Shown here in pieces: positions 16,115-24,405 of a DNA stretch of 64,000 nucleotides. Position 1 is the stretch's first letter. Each line of letters begins with the position of its first letter. The stretch comes from Halopenitus salinus (GTDB taxonomy: Archaea; Halobacteriota; Halobacteria; Halobacteriales; Haloferacaceae). The DNA lies in NCBI RefSeq assembly GCF_042662125.1, contig NZ_JBHSXL010000008.1:124001-188000 (forward strand), read 5' to 3'. A program made the position numbers and the translations under genes. The notes below the pieces were generated by a model. The model saw only the letters and a program-made list of their open reading frames with translations, did no database searches and had not been told where the DNA came from.

Positions 16115-16855
16115 ATGAGCGCGGACTCGGAGTTCGAGGTGATCCCCGCCGTCGACGTCCAGGACGGCGAGGTGGTCCAGCTGGTACAGGGCGAGCGGGG
16201 GACCGGCAAGCGGTACGGCGACCCGGTCGAGGCCGCCGAGCGCTGGATCGACGCGGGCGCGGGGACCCTGCACCTCGTCGACCTCGACGGGGCCTTCGAG
16301 GGCGAGCGGGTCAACGCGACCGCCTTCGAGGCCATCGTCGACGCGGTGGGTGACCGCGTCGATCTCCAGCTCGGCGGGGGGATCCGAACCGCCGAGGACG
16401 CGGCGGGGCTCCTCGATCTGGGGATCGATCGCGTGATCCTCGGGACCGCGGCGATCGAGAACCCGCCGATCGTCGAGGCGATCTCGGCCGAGTATCCCGG
16501 CACCGTGATGGTGAGCCTCGACGCGAAGGACGGGGAGGTCGTCGTCTCGGGGTGGACCGAATCGACCGGGCTCGACCCCGCGGAGGCCGCCGAACGCTAC
16601 GAGGAACTCGGCGCCGGCGCGATCCTCTTTACGAACGTCGACGTCGAGGGGCAACTGGAGGGGATCGACCGGGGGGCCGTCGAGGCCGTCGTCGACGCCG
16701 TCGACATCCCCGTCGTGGCCTCCGGCGGCGTGGCGAGCATCGACGACGTGGTGGCGCTACAGCGGGCGGGCGCCGCCGCGGTCGTGATCGGAACCGCGCT
16801 CTACGAGGGCGAGTTCACGCTGCGTGAGGCCAAGCGAGCCGTCGAGTCGACGTGA
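16115..16855 (+). CDS. hisA: phosphoribosylformimino-5-aminoimidazole carboxamide ribotide isomerase HisA
   Basis: This 246-residue TIM-barrel enzyme catalyses the fourth step of histidine biosynthesis. The N-terminus FEVIPAVDVQDGEVVQLVQGERG has the catalytic Asp (D12-like) and phosphate-binding pattern of HisA, with a second catalytic Asp in VSLDAKDGE. Phosphate-binding motifs LQLGGGIRT and PVVASGGVAS are present. The length is normal for the family. hisB follows 90 nt downstream with its own TATA-like sequence (CCTTAAGAG, 16918-16926), so the two may be separately transcribed. Confidence 0.95.
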   Translation: MSADSEFEVIPAVDVQDGEVVQLVQGERGTGKRYGDPVEAAERWIDAGAGTLHLVDLDGAFEGERVNATAFEAIVDAVGDRVDLQLGGGIRTAEDAAGLLDLGIDRVILGTAAIENPPIVEAISAEYPGTVMVSLDAKDGEVVVSGWTESTGLDPAEAAERYEELGAGAILFTNVDVEGQLEGIDRGAVEAVVDAVDIPVVASGGVASIDDVVALQRAGAAAVVIGTALYEGEFTLREAKRAVEST

Positions 16856-16945
16856 GGGCACGGCGACCCACTCACACGGGATCGAGTCGCGGTCGAGGAC
16901 GCAGCCGAGCGCAATCACCTTAAGAGTCGCGCCCGCAGGACGCGT

Positions 16946-17536
16946 ATGAGCGACCGCACGGCTGCCGTCTCGCGCGAGACGGCGGAGACGGAGATCGACG
17001 TGACGCTCGCGATCGACGGCGACGGGGAAAGCGAGGTGGAGACCGGAATCGGGTTTCTCGACCACATGCTCGAGTCGTTCGCCAAACACGGGCTGTTCGA
17101 CCTGACGGTCCGGTGTGACGGCGACACCCACATCGACGACCACCACACCGTAGAGGACGTCGCGATCTGTCTCGGCGAGGCGTTCGCGGAGGCGCTCGGC
17201 GACAAGCGCGGGATCAGCCGGTACGCCGACCGCCGCGTGCCGCTCGACGAGGCCGTCGCGTCCGTGGTCGTCGACGTCTCGGGGCGTCCCCACTACGAGT
17301 TCACCGGGGAGTTCTCCCAGGAGTCCGTCGGCGAGTTCACGAGCGTCATGGCCGACCACTTCGCGATGTCGCTCGCGCACAACGCGGAGATCACGCTCCA
17401 CGCGGCGGTCGTTCGCGGCGAGAACGCCCACCACGAGGTGGAGGCGCTGTTCAAGGCGCTCGCTCGCGCGCTCGATGACGCGACCCGGCTCGACGACCGG
17501 CGCTCGGACACCCCGAGCACGAAGGGCGCGCTCTGA
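16946..17536 (+). CDS. hisB: imidazoleglycerol-phosphate dehydratase HisB
   Basis: This 196-residue protein is the monofunctional archaeal IGP dehydratase. The duplicated metal-binding motifs are visible: FLDHMLESFAKHG and DDHHTVEDV in the first half, and MADHFAMSLAHNAEITLH with NAHHEVEALFKALARAL in the second. These histidines bind the two Mn ions. The length matches the family. The next gene starts 4 nt after the stop, so an operon with the HTH-ACT regulator is likely. Confidence 0.95.
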   Translation: MSDRTAAVSRETAETEIDVTLAIDGDGESEVETGIGFLDHMLESFAKHGLFDLTVRCDGDTHIDDHHTVEDVAICLGEAFAEALGDKRGISRYADRRVPLDEAVASVVVDVSGRPHYEFTGEFSQESVGEFTSVMADHFAMSLAHNAEITLHAAVVRGENAHHEVEALFKALARALDDATRLDDRRSDTPSTKGAL

Positions 17537-17539
17537 GGC

Positions 17540-18040
17540 ATGTTCGATGAGATCCTCGGCAAGTTCGAGGGATCGCCGAGCCAGCAGGCGGTGATCCGGC
17601 TCCTGCTCGAGCGGGGGTTCTCCGTCAACGAGGAGGGACGGGTCGTCTCTGGGGGGATCGAGATCCCGTATACGGGGATCGCACGCGAGCTGGACGTCGA
17701 CAGGCGGGTCGTCGACTCGACGACCGACGCGATCCTCGAGGACCCGGAGCTGCGGCGCATCTTCGCGAACATCTCGTCGATCCCGAGCCTCATGGATCTC
17801 GCGCCGGTCCTCGAGTTGACCGTGCTCACGGTCGAGGTCGCGGAGGCGGACGAGTCGGGGATCGTCGCCGAGGTGACGACGCTCATCGCCGAGGCGGGCC
17901 TCTCGATCCGGCAGGTGATAAGCGAGGACCCGGAGTTCACCGACGACCCGAAGCTCTACGTGATCCTCGACGCCGAGGTGCCCGGCGACCTGCTCGTGGC
18001 GATCCGCGAGCTGCCGTACGTGCGTCGCGTGGAGTTCTGA
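17540..18040 (+). CDS. HTH-ACT protein, predicted regulator of amino acid metabolism
   Basis: This 166-residue protein has an N-terminal helix-turn-helix-like part (SPSQQAVIRLLLERGFSV and YTGIARELDVDRRVVDSTTDAIL, residues about 12-70) and a C-terminal ACT-type ligand-binding domain (LELTVLTVEVAEADESGIVAEVTTLIAEAGLSI). It matches the archaeal family annotated as predicted regulator of amino acid metabolism with an ACT domain. It lies 4 nt after hisB, which suggests control of histidine or general amino-acid genes. The ligand is unknown. Confidence 0.75.
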   Translation: MFDEILGKFEGSPSQQAVIRLLLERGFSVNEEGRVVSGGIEIPYTGIARELDVDRRVVDSTTDAILEDPELRRIFANISSIPSLMDLAPVLELTVLTVEVAEADESGIVAEVTTLIAEAGLSIRQVISEDPEFTDDPKLYVILDAEVPGDLLVAIRELPYVRRVEF

Positions 18041-18072
18041 CCGGTGGGGGACAACCGGTAACACGCACCGTT

Positions 18073-18100
18073 ATACGGTTCGGTCGCGTACGAACCGTAT
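18073..18100. promoter_or_regulatory. 10-bp inverted repeat spanning TATA box to start codon
   Basis: ATACGGTTCG (18073-18082) and CGAACCGTAT (18091-18100) are perfect reverse complements separated by 8 nt. The left arm overlaps the likely TATA box (TTATACGG) and the right arm contains the first two bases of the ATG at 18099. A dimeric repressor bound here would occlude the whole promoter. In RNA the dyad would only partly be transcribed, so a DNA operator is more likely than a hairpin. Confidence 0.65.
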
Positions 18101-18356
18101 GTCAACCGAGGTACGACTCAACCGGCTGCACACGGTCATCGACGCCCTCGAGTATCCGATCGAGCGGGAGACGGCACGCGAGGAGCTGTCCGACGTGACG
18201 CTCGTGTACGCCGACGGGAGGGAGCCGTTGGCCGCCGTCGTCGCCCGATCGAACGACGACGTCTTCGGGTCCGCCGAGGACCTCGAGGCGGAGGTCTACG
18301 GAAACGCCCCGGTCGAGGCGGTCGGCGAACCGGGGCAGTCGGAGGGCGACGCGTAG
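18099..18356 (+). CDS. small conserved haloarchaeal protein (DUF5789-like)
   Basis: This 85-residue acidic protein has the pattern of a widespread small haloarchaeal family. It has an N-terminal helical region (LHTVIDALEYPIERETAREELSDVTLVYADG) and the C-terminal signature EAVGEPGQSEG. The family name DUF5789 is from memory and unverified. No signal peptide, membrane segment or metal motif is visible. Its start is fixed by the TATA-like box 27 nt upstream and by an unusual inverted repeat over the promoter. It is the last gene before radA. Confidence 0.6.
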   Translation: MSTEVRLNRLHTVIDALEYPIERETAREELSDVTLVYADGREPLAAVVARSNDDVFGSAEDLEAEVYGNAPVEAVGEPGQSEGDA

Positions 18357-18468
18357 CTCCCCGGAACGATCCCAACCACCTTTATCCAGGACGCCACAGT
18401 CCCCTCGAACCGATCCCGATCGTGTCACCTCATCACGGTTTTTCACTTTCACTTGACTGTTAACGGGG

Positions 18469-18477
18469 GTTTATATG
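18469..18477 (+). promoter_or_regulatory. TATA box of radA
   Basis: TTTATATG lies 25-33 nt before the radA ATG in a short AT-rich island, which matches the position expected for a leaderless archaeal transcript. It supports the ATG at 18502 over the in-frame ATG at 18475, which would fall on the TATA box itself. Confidence 0.65.
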
Positions 18478-18501
18478 GGAGAGCGAACAAGCGGGACGTA
18501 C

Positions 18502-19533
18502 ATGCCCGAAGACGAACTCGAGGACCTCCCAGGCGTCGGACCCGCGACCGCGGACAAGCTCGTCGACACCGGTTACGAGAGCTACCAGAGCATCGCCGTT
18601 GCGAGCCCCGGCGAGCTGTCGAACACGGCGGACATCGGCGCCTCGACGGCGTCGGACATCATCAACGCGGCGCGCGAGGCCGCCGACGTCGGCGGCTTCG
18701 AGACCGGCGCGGCCGTCCTCGAACGGCGCGAGCAGATCGGCAAGCTCTCGTGGGGGATCGACGAGGTCGACGAGCTGCTCGGCGGCGGCGTCGAGACGCA
18801 GTCGATCACGGAGGTGTACGGCGAGTTCGGCGCCGGCAAGTCGCAGGTGACCCACCAGCTCGCGGTCAACGTCCAGCTGCTTCCGGAACACGGCGGCCTC
18901 GACGGCGCCGCCATCTTCGTCGACACGGAGGACACCTTCCGGCCCGAGCGGATCGACGACATGGTCCGGGGGCTCGACGACGAGGCCCTCGCGGCCGAGA
19001 TGGAGCGTCGCGAGATCGAGGGAACCCCGAACGACGAGGAGGCGGTCGGCGAGCTCGTGGATGCGTTCCTCGACCGGATCCACGTCGCGAAGGCGTTCAA
19101 CTCCAACCACCAGATCCTGCTGGCCGAGAAGGCCAAGGAGCTGGCCGGCGAACACGAGGAGAGCGAGTGGCCGATCCGGCTCGTCTGTGTGGACTCGCTG
19201 ACCGCCCACTTCCGCGCGGAGTACGTCGGCCGCGGCGAGCTCGCCGAACGCCAACAGAAGCTGAACAAGCACCTCCACGACCTCATGCGGATCGGCGACC
19301 TCTACAACACGTCGATCCTCGTCACCAACCAGGTCGCCTCCAACCCCGACTCCTACTTCGGCGATCCGACCCAGCCGATCGGCGGCAACATCCTCGGCCA
19401 CACCTCCACGTTCCGGATCTATCTGCGAAAGTCGAAGGGCGACAAGCGGATCGTCCGGCTCGTCGACGCGCCCAACCTCGCCGACGGCGAGGCCGTGATG
19501 CGCGTCCAGGACGGCGGCCTCAAACCCGAGTAA
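18502..19533 (+). CDS. radA: DNA repair and recombination protein RadA
   Basis: This 343-residue protein is the archaeal RecA/Rad51 recombinase. It begins with a helix-hairpin-helix domain (LEDLPGVGPATADKLVD, residues 6-22), then the ATPase core with Walker A GEFGAGKS at 107-114 and the region VCVDSLTAHFRAEYVGRGELAERQQKLNKHL. The length is normal for haloarchaeal RadA without intein. The start at 18502 is supported by the TATA box position. It stands alone between a small protein gene and a long AT-rich intergenic region. Confidence 0.97.
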   Translation: MPEDELEDLPGVGPATADKLVDTGYESYQSIAVASPGELSNTADIGASTASDIINAAREAADVGGFETGAAVLERREQIGKLSWGIDEVDELLGGGVETQSITEVYGEFGAGKSQVTHQLAVNVQLLPEHGGLDGAAIFVDTEDTFRPERIDDMVRGLDDEALAAEMERREIEGTPNDEEAVGELVDAFLDRIHVAKAFNSNHQILLAEKAKELAGEHEESEWPIRLVCVDSLTAHFRAEYVGRGELAERQQKLNKHLHDLMRIGDLYNTSILVTNQVASNPDSYFGDPTQPIGGNILGHTSTFRIYLRKSKGDKRIVRLVDAPNLADGEAVMRVQDGGLKPE

Positions 19534-19842
19534 CACCGCGCGGGACGGCGCGCGCGAGCCGTATCGGGCCTACTACTCCAAGATCTGACAAAACGATCGT
19601 TGGATTCTACGGCAACATTTGTGTCCCGATCGTCCGATTTACGTCCTTATATTGACCTTATTCGATCTAATATATGACGAATGTTGTTCTATTTCAAAAT
19701 ATATCCACATATTTTAACTCAAGGATTTATATACATCCAACTACCCCAGTCGAAACGTGATTCGCAACACGAACACGGACGAACCGATCGGAATAGTACC
19801 GGAACGTAAACCAAGCACCCGTCTCGGGGAGGGGATCACCGA
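19534..19842 (+). promoter_or_regulatory. AT-rich intergenic region with amt promoter
   Basis: No gene is seen in these 309 nt. From about 19610 to 19735 the DNA is strongly AT-rich. The best TATA box is ATTTATATA (about 19725-19733), which would give a leader of roughly 80 nt before amt. Several other AT strings (AATATATCC, ATATTTTAA) could be extra promoters or sites for a nitrogen regulator. The AT-rich block is the longest in the first 20 kb. Confidence 0.5.
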
Positions 19843-21513
19843 ATGAGCGGACTGCTCGCGCAGGTGGATCCCGCCGTGATCGCGGAGGGCGTGAACCTGA
19901 TGTGGGTCGCGGTGGCGTGTTTCCTCATCTTCTTCATGCACGCCGGCTTCGCCATGCTGGAGGCCGGACAGGTGCGCGCGAAGAACGTCGCCAACCAGCT
20001 GACGAAGAACCTGCTCACCTGGAGCGTGGGGATCGTGGCCTACTTCTTCGTCGGCTTCGGCGTCGAGGCGATCACCGGCGGGCTCACCGGCGGCGGGTCC
20101 TACAGCCTGGGCGCGTTGACCGCGGCGATGACCGCGTCCGACGGCGCCTGGGTGAACAGCTGGCTGTTCGGCGCCGTCTTCGCGATGACGGCGGCGACGA
20201 TCGTCTCCGGCGCGGTCGCCGGCCGCGCGAAGCTCCGCGCGTACGTCGGGTACACGGTCCTCCTCTCGGCGATCATCTACCCGGTCGTCGTCGGGTTCAC
20301 CTGGGCCGGCGGCTTCCTCGCCGGGCTCGGGTTCCACGACTTCGCCGGCGGCATGATCGTCCACGGCATGGGCGGCATCGCCGGGCTCACGGCCGCCTAC
20401 GTGTTGGGTCCGCGCCTGGACCGCTACGCGGAGGACGGCTCGACGAACGTCATTCCCGGCCACTCGCTGACCTTCGCCGTGCTCGGCACGCTCGTGTTGG
20501 CCTTCGGCTGGTACGGGTTCAACGTCGGCACGACCGCGACCGTCTTCGCGGTCGACAACGGCGAACTCGTCCTCGACGGCTACGCGGTCGTCGGACGCGT
20601 CGCGCTGGCGACCACGGTCGGCATGGCCTGCGGCGCCATCGGCTCGTCGATCGCCTCCATCGCGGTCAACGGGAAGGTCGACACGCTGTACGTGGCGAAC
20701 GGGCTGCTCGCCGGGCTCGTCGCGGTCACCGGGATCGCCGACGTGGTCACCTGGTGGGGCGCCATGCTCGTCGCGCTGCTGGCGGGACTGCAGCTTCCGT
20801 TCGTCTTCGAGTTCGTCTCGGACACGTTGAAGATCGACGACGTCTGTGCGGTCTTTCCGGTACACGGCTCCGCCGGCGTGCTGGGCGTGCTCGCGCTGCC
20901 GTTCGTCCACGTGAACGGGTTCTCGATGAGCCTGCTCGTCGCGCAGATCGTCGGCGTGGCGGTCATCACGGTCTGGACGGTCGCCGCGACCGCGGTCGTC
21001 TTCGGCGCGTTCAAGGCGGCCGGCCAGGCCCGCGTGACGCCCGAACACGAGCGTGAGGGGCTCGACGTCAGCGAACACGGCGTCGACACCTACCCCGAGT
21101 TCGGCAAGCCGATGGCGGCCGACGGCGGCAACGCCGGCGTGCGCGCCGACGGCGGCGAGGAGGAGGGTTCGGAGATCAAGATGGTCACCGCCGTGGTCCG
21201 CCCCGAGAAGCTCGGCGCGGTAAAGAGCGCGCTCGCCGAGGTCGGCGCGCCCTCGCTCACGGTCACGAACGTCTCCGGTCGCGGCTCCCAGCCCGCAAAG
21301 AAGGGCCAGTGGCGCGGGGAGGAGTACGTCGTCGACCTCCACCAGAAGGTGAAGGTCGAGTGCGTCGTCGCCGACGTCCCGGCCGGCGAGGTCGCGGACG
21401 CGATCCGCGAGGCCGCAAGCACCGGCGAGCCCGGCGACGGCAAGGTGTTCATCATGCCCGTGGAGGACGCGCTGCAGGTGCGCACCGGCGACGTGGGTCC
21501 CGAGGCGGTCTGA
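19843..21513 (+). CDS. amt: ammonium transporter Amt with fused C-terminal P-II (GlnK) domain
   Basis: This 556-residue protein is a fusion. Residues 1-395 are an Amt channel with eleven hydrophobic segments and the twin pore histidines H174 (GGMIVHGMGG) and H341 (FPVHGSAGVLG). After a Gly/Asp/Glu linker (about 400-444), residues 445-551 form a complete P-II domain: IKMVTAVVRPEKLGAVKSAL, a T-loop with RGEEYVVDLHQKVKVE (the Tyr equivalent of Tyr51) and the C-terminal TGEPGDGKVFIMPVEDALQVRTG. P-II normally is a separate protein that plugs Amt when nitrogen is ample, so here the regulator is tethered. No separate glnK lies next to it. It would import NH4+ or recapture urease ammonia. Confidence 0.93.
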   Translation: MSGLLAQVDPAVIAEGVNLMWVAVACFLIFFMHAGFAMLEAGQVRAKNVANQLTKNLLTWSVGIVAYFFVGFGVEAITGGLTGGGSYSLGALTAAMTASDGAWVNSWLFGAVFAMTAATIVSGAVAGRAKLRAYVGYTVLLSAIIYPVVVGFTWAGGFLAGLGFHDFAGGMIVHGMGGIAGLTAAYVLGPRLDRYAEDGSTNVIPGHSLTFAVLGTLVLAFGWYGFNVGTTATVFAVDNGELVLDGYAVVGRVALATTVGMACGAIGSSIASIAVNGKVDTLYVANGLLAGLVAVTGIADVVTWWGAMLVALLAGLQLPFVFEFVSDTLKIDDVCAVFPVHGSAGVLGVLALPFVHVNGFSMSLLVAQIVGVAVITVWTVAATAVVFGAFKAAGQARVTPEHEREGLDVSEHGVDTYPEFGKPMAADGGNAGVRADGGEEEGSEIKMVTAVVRPEKLGAVKSALAEVGAPSLTVTNVSGRGSQPAKKGQWRGEEYVVDLHQKVKVECVVADVPAGEVADAIREAASTGEPGDGKVFIMPVEDALQVRTGDVGPEAV

Positions 21514-21626
21514 GCCGCTTCGGACCGAACGCCGGCCGACCGAACGCTCGAACGTCCCATTTTTCGCCCGACGAGGGCCGCAGAGGAGAAAGCACTTAAC
21601 TCCGCTGAGCGACGCGTCCGGATCGA

Positions 21627-24293
21627 ATGGAGCTTCTCCAGATCGCCCGGTGGCTTCTCGTCTGTGCGGTCCTGTACGTGGCCGCGCTGCCGGTCTGTGC
21701 GCTCGTCTGGCCGACGCTGCCGGACAGGGGAGCGGCGTTCGCGCTTCCCCTCTCCATCGTGAGCGTCGGGCTGAGCGCGGTCTGGATCGGCCAGCTCCGA
21801 TACGGACCCGCCGTCGCGGTCATCGTGGTTTCGATCCCGGTCGCCGCCGGCGCCGTCGCGTTCGCGCGGGGACACCGTCCCGCACCCCGGCGGGCGGCGG
21901 AGGTCGCCGGCGTGTTCGCGCTCGCGATGGGGTTCGCGCTCGCGTTGCGGACCGCGTCCCCGACGATAACTCCACAGGGAGGCGAGCAGTTCCTGCACTT
22001 CGGCGTGTTGAACGCCGTCTCGCGCGCCCCCGCGCTGCCGCCGGAGGACATGTGGTTCGCGGGCGAGCCGCTGCGGTACTACTACGGCGGCCACACCACG
22101 ACCGCGACGATGGCGACGGTCGGCGGCGTCGAGCTGCGGTACGCGTACAACCTCGCGCTCGCCACGTACTTCGGCGTCCTGGCGACCACGGCCTACGGGC
22201 TCGCCGGCGCGATCGCCGACCGAAGCGGCGTCTCCAGACGGGGCGCCGGCGCGGCGAGCGCCTTCCTCGTCGCGCTCGCGGGAACCGTCACGACGCCGGT
22301 TCGGCTCGCGTACGGACTCCTCCCCGAGGAGACCGCGATCCGGTACGGCGCGCCGGTCTTCGGCGCGATCAGGGACGCCTACGAGGAGGCGGTTCTGGCG
22401 CAGTCGAATCCCTGGACGTGGACGTGGTGGGACGCACGATACGTGGTTCCCGGCACCCTCCAGGAGACGCCGCTGTACTCGTTCGTGAAGGGCGACCACC
22501 ACGGCCACACGATCACGACCGGCTTCCTGCTTCTCGCCGCGGGGCTCGCGTACGCCTACTACCTGACGCCGGCCGAGGATCGGCGGCGGCGGTTGCTCCT
22601 CCTCGGCTGTGGCATCCCGCTCGTCGGCGGGTGGCTCGGCGTGACGAACACCTGGGCGCTGCCGACGGCGGTCGGGCTCGCCTGGCTGGGACTGATCACC
22701 GCGCCGGCACACCCGATCACGCTTCTCGCGCCGGGAGGTCGGATCCGGACGGCGCTGCCGGACGGGATCGACGAGGACGGAACGCCGCTCGGGGAGGTAT
22801 CGAGGCTCCTGTTCGGGACGGCGACCGGGGCGGCAGTCGGCGGGCTCTCGATCGCTGCGGCGTCCCCGTTCCTGTTGGGCGGGACGCCGACGAACGACGG
22901 CATCGGGCTGTTCCCGCCGCGAACGGAACTGGTCGGCCTCCTGCTTTTGTACGGCGGGCCGTTCCTGCTTTTCGCCGCCTTCCTCGGGTGGCGGTGGCGG
23001 GCGGCGCCGACGCTCGATCTCGGGTCACGGTCGCGGACGGTCGCGGTCCTCGCCGCGGGAGCCGTCCTCGCGGGGCTGCTCGTCGGCCCGTTCGCGTTCC
23101 CGGCGCTCGCGGTCTGTGGCGGGCTCCTCCTCGCCGGCTACGCGGTCGTTCGCTTCGACGATGGATCCGGGTTCGAAACGACGCTGCTTCTGGCGGGCGT
23201 CGGGCTGGTGTTGTCGATGGAGCTGGTCCACGCGCGCGTGTGGCCCCCGGAGTTCGACCGCTGGAACACGACGCTCAAGGTCGCCATCCAGGCGTGGACG
23301 CTGTCGGCGATCGCCGCCGGGATCGTCGCCACCCGGCTGTTCGCGTGGGGACGCGAGCGGCTGCGTGTGGCGGGGGAGAAACGCAACGGGAGCCTCGGGG
23401 GCGGCACCCCGGCACGCGATCGCCTTCCGGGACTCGCGGCGGTTCTCGCGGTCGGGTGCGTGCTGATGGCGAGTGCAGTCTTCCCGGCGCTCGTGGTCGG
23501 CCAGGAGCTCGGCGACCCGCCGAGCGACCCGACGATCGACGGGTTCGATGGCCACGAGCGGTGGTACCCCGACCAGCTCGCGGCGCTCCAGTGGCTCGAC
23601 GAGCGGGAGGGGACTCCGACCGTGCTCGAGGCCCCGACGCGTCAAAGCTACACGTGGGGATCCGTGGCCTCGACGTTCACCGGACTGCCGACCGTGGTCG
23701 GCTGGGATCACCAGCGCGGCTACCGGGGCGACGAGGCGTTCGAGCGGCGCGCCACACACGTCGACCGGATGTACACGGGCGACCCTGTCGTGGTCGGGAC
23801 GCTACTCGAGAACTACGACGTCGAGTACGTCTGGGTCGGCCGCGCCGAGCGGGAGGCCTACGACCGGACCGTCGCGTTCGGGTCGATGGACGGGATGGAA
23901 CGCGTCTTCGAGAACGAGGGGGTCCGGATATATCGGGTCGACCACGCGGAGACGCCGGGGTACGACCTCGAACTCGCCGAGGACTCGGAGAACCGGACCC
24001 TCTCCGTCGACGACTGGGAGTTCCGGGAGGACGAGTCGGGTCACCTCGTGATGGAACTCACGATCGTGAACGAGGCGGGGGAGAACGGAACGGACGGGAG
24101 CGCCGCGAGCGAACCACCGCGAATCCGATCCGGACTCGCGACGGTGGAGGCGACCGCGGGCGAGGAGCACGCGCGTGCTCACGAGCCGGTTCGCCTGGGT
24201 CCCGGCGATACCGTTCGGGTGCGGCTGGACCTCGGCGTTCCGATCGATCGGGTCCACGAGGACGGCGAGGTACAGATCGACCTGATCCAGTGA
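21627..24293 (+). CDS. large YYY-family (DUF2298) membrane protein
   Basis: This 888-residue protein has some 16-20 hydrophobic segments and the motif GEPLRYYYGGH near residue 150, the feature that names the YYY membrane protein family known from Chloroflexi and haloarchaea. The extracellular-type C-terminal part (about 640-888) carries LQWLDEREGTPTVLEAPTRQSY and VVGWDHQRGYRGDEAFERR, also typical. The topology resembles that of glycosyltransferase-like membrane enzymes, but its function is not established. It follows amt after 113 nt, with a TTTTT run between that may end the amt transcript. Confidence 0.75.
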   Translation: MELLQIARWLLVCAVLYVAALPVCALVWPTLPDRGAAFALPLSIVSVGLSAVWIGQLRYGPAVAVIVVSIPVAAGAVAFARGHRPAPRRAAEVAGVFALAMGFALALRTASPTITPQGGEQFLHFGVLNAVSRAPALPPEDMWFAGEPLRYYYGGHTTTATMATVGGVELRYAYNLALATYFGVLATTAYGLAGAIADRSGVSRRGAGAASAFLVALAGTVTTPVRLAYGLLPEETAIRYGAPVFGAIRDAYEEAVLAQSNPWTWTWWDARYVVPGTLQETPLYSFVKGDHHGHTITTGFLLLAAGLAYAYYLTPAEDRRRRLLLLGCGIPLVGGWLGVTNTWALPTAVGLAWLGLITAPAHPITLLAPGGRIRTALPDGIDEDGTPLGEVSRLLFGTATGAAVGGLSIAAASPFLLGGTPTNDGIGLFPPRTELVGLLLLYGGPFLLFAAFLGWRWRAAPTLDLGSRSRTVAVLAAGAVLAGLLVGPFAFPALAVCGGLLLAGYAVVRFDDGSGFETTLLLAGVGLVLSMELVHARVWPPEFDRWNTTLKVAIQAWTLSAIAAGIVATRLFAWGRERLRVAGEKRNGSLGGGTPARDRLPGLAAVLAVGCVLMASAVFPALVVGQELGDPPSDPTIDGFDGHERWYPDQLAALQWLDEREGTPTVLEAPTRQSYTWGSVASTFTGLPTVVGWDHQRGYRGDEAFERRATHVDRMYTGDPVVVGTLLENYDVEYVWVGRAEREAYDRTVAFGSMDGMERVFENEGVRIYRVDHAETPGYDLELAEDSENRTLSVDDWEFREDESGHLVMELTIVNEAGENGTDGSAASEPPRIRSGLATVEATAGEEHARAHEPVRLGPGDTVRVRLDLGVPIDRVHEDGEVQIDLIQ

Positions 24294-24384
24294 CGAACCG
24301 AGACGGTGACGCCCGAAGCGCGGACACGAACGTATTCGGTCGGGGGGGCGGCGAGGCCACCGGACGAACGTAACGTCTTTTCTC

Positions 24385-24403
24385 CCCTCCCCCGAAGGGA
24401 GGG
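24385..24403. repeat. 7-bp inverted repeat just before hemL
   Basis: CCCTCCC and GGGAGGG are separated by CCGAA, and the second arm ends 2 nt before the hemL ATG at 24406. The GGGAGGG arm also contains an SD-like GGAGGG at a usable distance. A hairpin here could hide that ribosome-binding sequence, although a role is only inferred. Confidence 0.5.
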
Positions 24404-24405
24404 AC

